From Neoroseomonas soli (lineage in GTDB: Bacteria; Pseudomonadota; Alphaproteobacteria; Acetobacterales; Acetobacteraceae), in NCBI RefSeq assembly GCF_018129065.1, contig NZ_JAAEDM010000039.1:1-44035 (forward strand): DNA of 44,035 nucleotides, given 5' to 3'. The translations under genes were made by a program, and so were the position numbers. Under the pieces are notes generated by a model that ran no database searches, was not told where the DNA came from, and was given only the letters and a program-made list of their open reading frames with translations. Below are positions 40,615-44,035 of this stretch, one piece after another. How positions within the stretch are numbered: position 1 is the stretch's first letter; each line of letters starts with the position of its first letter.

Positions 40615-41622
40615 TCAGGGTCGCGCGAGCCAGGAAAGGCCCGTAAGCACGGCCTGCTTGCGGTCGAGATTCAACCGCTCGGTGTCGTCCGCGAGATGGC
40701 CGAGCCTATCCCACAGCGACGCCCAGACGGCAAGCGGATGGCGGGCCAGCCAGGGCGGCGCGGGCCGGCCACGCGCGGCTTCCCGCAAGGCGGCGGCGAT
40801 CGCGCCGCGCAGCAGCCCCATGAAGATCCCGAAGGCCCCGCCGGTGCGGTCCATCGCCAGGCGGTCCGCCAGCGCGTGCTCCCGCGGCGGCTCGGGCCTG
40901 GCCAGCGCGTCGAGGCTCGCCTCCACCATCGCCTGGAGTTCCAGCCCGCCGGCCTCGGCCAGCGCGAGCGCCCTGCCGGGCGAGCCCGCCGCCAGCGCCG
41001 CGAGCCGCGCGCGCTCCGCCTTCCCCCTCTCCGGCAGCAGACGTGCGAGCAGCGCCTCCATCTCCGCCGCCGGCAGGGGATTCAGGTCGAGCCGCCGGCA
41101 GCGGCTGCGGATCGTCGGCAACAGCCGCTGCGGCGCCGAGCAGACCACCAGCAGCACGGTCTTCGGCGGCGGCTCCTCCAGCGTCTTGAGCAGCGTGTTC
41201 TGCACCGCGGCCTGATCGGCGCGCTCGGCCTCATCCAGCACCACGACGCGCCAGCCGCCCTCGGCGGCGGTCTGGGTCAGGAAGCGCACGGCCTCGCGGG
41301 CGTCCTCCACGCGCAGCACGCGCTTGGTCCCGCGGTCGCCGGTATTCGGCTCGAGCGTGAAGCAGTCGGCATGGGTATCGGCGGCGACGCGGCGAAACAC
41401 GGCACTCGCCGGATCGACGAAGAGCGGCGCTTCCCCCTGCGGCATCCCGGCCAGCAGCCAGCGCGCGAATCGCCAGGCGAGCGTCGCCTTGCCGATGCCG
41501 GGCGGGCCGCAGAGCAGCCAGGCATGGTGCAGGCGGCCGGAACGAGCGGCGGATTCGAGCGTCCGCGCGGCCTCCTCGTGGCCGACGAGGTCGGGATTGG
41601 CGCGGGGCTCCGGTGCGGTCAT
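40615..41622 (-). CDS. holB: DNA polymerase III subunit delta'
   Basis: Clamp-loader component. The 335 residues have an AAA+ fold with GPPGIGKAT (39-47) in place of a strict Walker A, VVVLDEAERADQAAVQNTLLKTLEEPP, and the SRC arginine-finger motif TIRSRCRRLDL; a helical collar domain follows. ATG 41622 (MTAPEPRANPDLVGHEEA) was chosen; upstream in-frame sequence is an artefact of the hairpin-rich spacer. tmk precedes it, separated by the palindromic element at 41630-41752, which lies immediately upstream of the start. Confidence 0.93.
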   Translation of the reverse strand: MTAPEPRANPDLVGHEEAARTLESAARSGRLHHAWLLCGPPGIGKATLAWRFARWLLAGMPQGEAPLFVDPASAVFRRVAADTHADCFTLEPNTGDRGTKRVLRVEDAREAVRFLTQTAAEGGWRVVVLDEAERADQAAVQNTLLKTLEEPPPKTVLLVVCSAPQRLLPTIRSRCRRLDLNPLPAAEMEALLARLLPERGKAERARLAALAAGSPGRALALAEAGGLELQAMVEASLDALARPEPPREHALADRLAMDRTGGAFGIFMGLLRGAIAAALREAARGRPAPPWLARHPLAVWASLWDRLGHLADDTERLNLDRKQAVLTGLSWLARP

Positions 41623-41629
41623 CGCGTCT

Positions 41630-41752
41630 CCAGGAGGGGCTCTGCCCCTCCTGGACCTCCCCGCCGAGGGCTGAAAGGCCCTCGGAACCCATGGTTTCCA
41701 AAGGCCTTTCGGCCTTTGGCGGGTGGGGTCCGGGGAGGGCAGCGCCCTCCCC
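41630..41752. repeat. 123-bp nested palindrome with four hairpins (REP/BIME-like)
   Basis: Four perfect inverted repeats lie head to tail: CCAGGAGGGGC-TCT-GCCCCTCCTGG (41630-41654, 11-bp stem), CCGAGGGC-TGAAAG-GCCCTCGG (41664-41685, 8 bp), CCAAAGGC-CTTTCG-GCCTTTGG (41698-41719, 8 bp) and GGGGAGGGC-AGC-GCCCTCCCC (41732-41752, 9 bp). The whole block is also an imperfect palindrome centred on CATG at 41690-41693. It sits between tmk and holB. This fits an intergenic REP/BIME-type element. Confidence 0.85.
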
Positions 41753-41767
41753 GCGCAACCGCCGAGA

Positions 41768-42394
41768 TCACAGCGCCACCCCGAATCGCTCGCGCAACAC
41801 GCCGGCCATGCCCGCGAACACCGCATCCGGCCCGCGCGAGGCATCCACCACCGCGCAGCGCCCGGGCTCGGCTTCAGCGATCGCCAGGAAGGCCGCGCGC
41901 ACCTTCAGGTGGAAGTCCATCCCCATGCGCTCGTAGCGGTCCGCCCCGCTGCGCGCGGCCGCGCGCGCCATCCCGGCCTCGACCGGCAGGTCGAGCACCA
42001 GCGTCACATCCGGCGCGAAGCCTTCCAGCGCGACATCGGCCAGCCTCGCCCAGACATCCCGCGGCAGCCCCTGCGCGCCCTGGTAGGCCAGCGTCGAATC
42101 GGCGAAGCGGTCGCACACCACCCAGCCCCCCGCTTCGAGGAAAGGCCGGATGCTCCGCACCAGATGCTCGCGGCGCGCGGCGAAGTGGAGCATGGCCTCG
42201 GCCACGCTGTCCCAGGGGCCGTGGCCGAGCAGCAGGTCGCGGATGCGCTCCGCCCCGGGTGTGCCGCCCGGCTCGCGGGTGCGCAGCACGGGGAGGCCGG
42301 CAGCCGCCAGCGCCGCAGCCAGCCGCCGCGCCTGGGTGGACTTCCCCGCCCCCTCGCCGCCTTCCAGGGTGATGAACCGCCCGCGTCCCGTCAT
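41768..42394 (-). CDS. tmk: Thymidylate kinase
   Basis: Phosphorylates dTMP to dTDP for DNA synthesis. The 208 residues have the P-loop EGGEGAGKST (11-20), the DR(Y/F) motif CDRFADSTLAYQGAQG, and a lid segment DLPVEAGMARAAARSGADRYERMGMDFH. ATG 42394 was preferred over a TTG 12 codons upstream because it puts the P-loop at the usual distance, though neither has a strong ribosome site. The dac stop is 48 bases upstream. Confidence 0.94.
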   Translation of the reverse strand: MTGRGRFITLEGGEGAGKSTQARRLAAALAAAGLPVLRTREPGGTPGAERIRDLLLGHGPWDSVAEAMLHFAARREHLVRSIRPFLEAGGWVVCDRFADSTLAYQGAQGLPRDVWARLADVALEGFAPDVTLVLDLPVEAGMARAAARSGADRYERMGMDFHLKVRAAFLAIAEAEPGRCAVVDASRGPDAVFAGMAGVLRERFGVAL

Positions 42395-42442
42395 GGCAGG
42401 CGGTTTGGCCTCGCTCAGGCCGGTCGTCAAACGGCGCGGCCG

Positions 42443-43645
42443 CTAGCTGCCGAACACCCAGCGCCCGACCACCGCCGGAATGCGGGAGACGATGCCGAGC
42501 CGCTCGACATCCGCGCCCGCCAACAGCGGCACGCGCAGTTCGGGGACACCCTGCCCGCCGACCAGCATCTCGCCGATCTGCTGGCCGCGTGCGACCGGGG
42601 CGGTCAATGGCGCGTCGTAGCGCAGGCGTACCTGCAGGTTGCGCCGCCACTGCCGCGGCAGGGTCAGCACCAGGTCGCGCCCGCCCACCATCGGCACCTT
42701 GGACCGCTCGCCGAGATAGACCGGCACTTCCTCGATCGTGTCTTGGGCGCGGAAGAGCACCACCGCCTCGAACTCGCGGAAGGCCCATTCCATCAGCCGC
42801 TCGCTCTCCTCGGCACGGGCGCGCATGGAAGGCAGGCCGTTCACCACCAGGATCACGCGGCGATCCCCGCGCTTCGCGCTGCCGGTCAGGCCGTAGCCCG
42901 CTTCTTCCGTGTGCCCGGTCTTGAGGCCGTCCGCCCCCGGGACGCGCGCCAGCAACGGGTTGCGGTTCTCCTGGGTGATGTTGTTGAAGCGGAAGGAACG
43001 CTCGTTGTAGTAGGCGTAGTAGTCTGGAAAATCGGTGATGATCCGCCGCGCGAGGATCGACAGGTCGCGCGCCGTCATCCTGTGTTCCGGGTCCGGCCAG
43101 CCGGTCGCGTTGCGGAAGTTGCTGTTCTGCAGGCCGATGCGCCGGCCGGTCTCGTTCATCAGCTCGGCGAACTGGGTCTCGCTGCCGCTGACCGCCTCGG
43201 CCAGCACGATGCAGGCGTCGTTGCCCGACTGCACGATGACGCCGCGGATCAGGTCATCGACGCGGATCTGGGATCCGATATCGACGAACATCTTGGACCC
43301 GCCCATGCGCCAGGCCCGCTCGCTGACCGGCAGCGTCTGGTCGGGTTGCAGCCGGCCCGCCTTCAGCTGCTCGAAGACGACGTACATCGTCATCAGCTTG
43401 GACATGGAGGAGGGCGGCATCCGCTCGTCGGCGTTCTTCTCGAGCAGCACCGCGCCGGTGGCGTAATCCACGACGATCGCCTGTCGCGCGACGACATCGA
43501 CGGGCCCGAGCGGCGTGTCGGCCGGCGCGCCGGCCGGGCGCGGGGGGGCAGCCTGCCGGCGCGGCTGCGCCTGGCGCTGCGCCAGCGCGGGGGTTGCAAT
43601 GACGGCGCCGAAGGCGCCACCCAGCAGGGTTCGGCGATCGGTCAT
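42443..43645 (-). CDS. dacC: D-alanyl-D-alanine carboxypeptidase (PBP5/6 family)
   Basis: Periplasmic S11-family enzyme that trims the terminal D-Ala from peptidoglycan pentapeptides. The 400 residues begin with an RR-containing signal (MTDRRTLLGGAFGAVIATPALAQ) that could be Sec or Tat. A Pro/Ala-rich linker follows, then the SxxK motif S80-K83 (PSSMSKLMTMY), SGN (140-142) and KTG (242-244, LKTGHTEEAG). The C-terminal domain (about 295-390) is the beta-sandwich of PBP5-type enzymes; no obvious membrane-anchoring amphipathic helix is visible at the end. ATG 43645 has AGGAG 8 bases upstream. The exact paralogue (dacA, dacC or dacF) is uncertain. Confidence 0.93.
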   Translation of the reverse strand: MTDRRTLLGGAFGAVIATPALAQRQAQPRRQAAPPRPAGAPADTPLGPVDVVARQAIVVDYATGAVLLEKNADERMPPSSMSKLMTMYVVFEQLKAGRLQPDQTLPVSERAWRMGGSKMFVDIGSQIRVDDLIRGVIVQSGNDACIVLAEAVSGSETQFAELMNETGRRIGLQNSNFRNATGWPDPEHRMTARDLSILARRIITDFPDYYAYYNERSFRFNNITQENRNPLLARVPGADGLKTGHTEEAGYGLTGSAKRGDRRVILVVNGLPSMRARAEESERLMEWAFREFEAVVLFRAQDTIEEVPVYLGERSKVPMVGGRDLVLTLPRQWRRNLQVRLRYDAPLTAPVARGQQIGEMLVGGQGVPELRVPLLAGADVERLGIVSRIPAVVGRWVFGS

Positions 43646-43675
43646 GTCCGCATCTCCTCGGAATCCGTAGCCAGT

Positions 43676-44035
43676 TCAGTCCACCAGGATCCGCGCACCG
43701 GATACGCCCGCTGCCAGAGTCCGCTCAAGCGCCGCGTCGGCCGATGCGACATCCGCGAAGGGCCCGAGCCGCACGCGGTACTGCTGGTCCCGACGCGGGC
43801 CGAAGGCCTCGATCCGCGCGCCGGGAATACGCGCCGCGAGCCGGCCCGCGGCATCGTGCCGGGAAAGCGTGCCCGCCTCGACGAAAAGCCGCCCCGGCGC
43901 GGGTGCGCCCTGGATGACGGTTTCGGGCAGTGCGACATCGGCGGGGGAAGCGGGCGCGACTTCGGCCGCCGCCTGCCGCACCGGGGCCGCCGCCCGCGCC
44001 TCGACCGCGCGGGCGCCGGGCGGCGGGGCGAGGCT
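43676..44035 (-). CDS. SPOR-domain protein, probably RlpA (5' truncated)
   Basis: The frame is open to the window edge, so only the last 119 residues are seen. An Ala/Pro-rich linker leads into a C-terminal SPOR domain (RLFVEAGTLSRHDAAGRLAARI, and RVRLGPFADVASADAALERTLAAGVSGARILVD), which binds denuded glycan strands at septa. An RlpA-type lytic transglycosylase ending in SPOR, directly upstream of dac and tmk, is the common alphaproteobacterial arrangement; the DPBB catalytic domain would lie outside the window, so the RlpA identity is inferred. It ends 30 bases before dac. Confidence 0.7.
   Translation of the reverse strand, partial: SLAPPPGARAVEARAAAPVRQAAAEVAPASPADVALPETVIQGAPAPGRLFVEAGTLSRHDAAGRLAARIPGARIEAFGPRRDQQYRVRLGPFADVASADAALERTLAAGVSGARILVD

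Overview
The window is high-GC chromosomal DNA (strong G/C bias at third codon positions) from an alphaproteobacterium, most likely Rhodospirillales/Acetobacteraceae (Roseomonas-like). I infer this from the blocks clpP-clpX-lon-hup-tRNA-nuoA-N-birA-coaX-rnj-DUF1467-proS-lolCE-lolD-dnaE and rlpA-dac-tmk-holB-metG-tatD-MBL, from the short prolyl-tRNA synthetase without an editing insertion, and from the type III pantothenate kinase. No similarity search was possible; names rest on motifs, length and context.

Layout. 1-1904 (+) is the 3' end of a large secreted VCBS/RTX protein with near-identical 297-bp tandem repeats. 2112-3062 (+) is a pirin. 3243-4076 (-) is mazG, preceded by about 390 bp of apparently degraded coding sequence. 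dnaE (4465-7926, -) and a hupE/ureJ-like membrane protein (8131-8694, +) diverge. lolD, lolCE and proS (8723-11971, -) follow. The 11972-12372 gap holds a candidate small RNA flanked by terminators. DUF1467 (-), two tiny overlapping ORFs (+) and a Sel1/peptidoglycan-binding lipoprotein (-) occupy 12373-13970. Then come rnj, coaX, birA and the complete 14-subunit complex I operon nuoA-N (14125-31543, all -).

tRNA-Asp and tRNA-Val, hup, lon, clpX and clpP (31750-37318, -) follow, then MBL hydrolase, tatD, metG, holB, tmk, dac and the 3' end of an rlpA-like SPOR gene (37430-44035, -).

Functionally the window is mostly core machinery: respiratory NADH oxidation (nuo), ATP-dependent proteolysis (ClpXP, Lon), nucleoid structure (HU), replication (DnaE, HolB, Tmk), lipoprotein export (LolCE/LolD), aminoacylation (ProS, MetG), cofactor work (CoaX, BirA), RNA decay (RNase J) and wall maturation (D,D-carboxypeptidase, RlpA). 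I see no defence system, prophage, CRISPR array, IS element or biosynthetic cluster. The most novel signals are non-coding: the candidate sRNA with an exposed anti-Shine-Dalgarno-like CCUCCC (about 12155-12244, -), and a 123-bp nested palindrome of four hairpins between holB and tmk (41630-41752).
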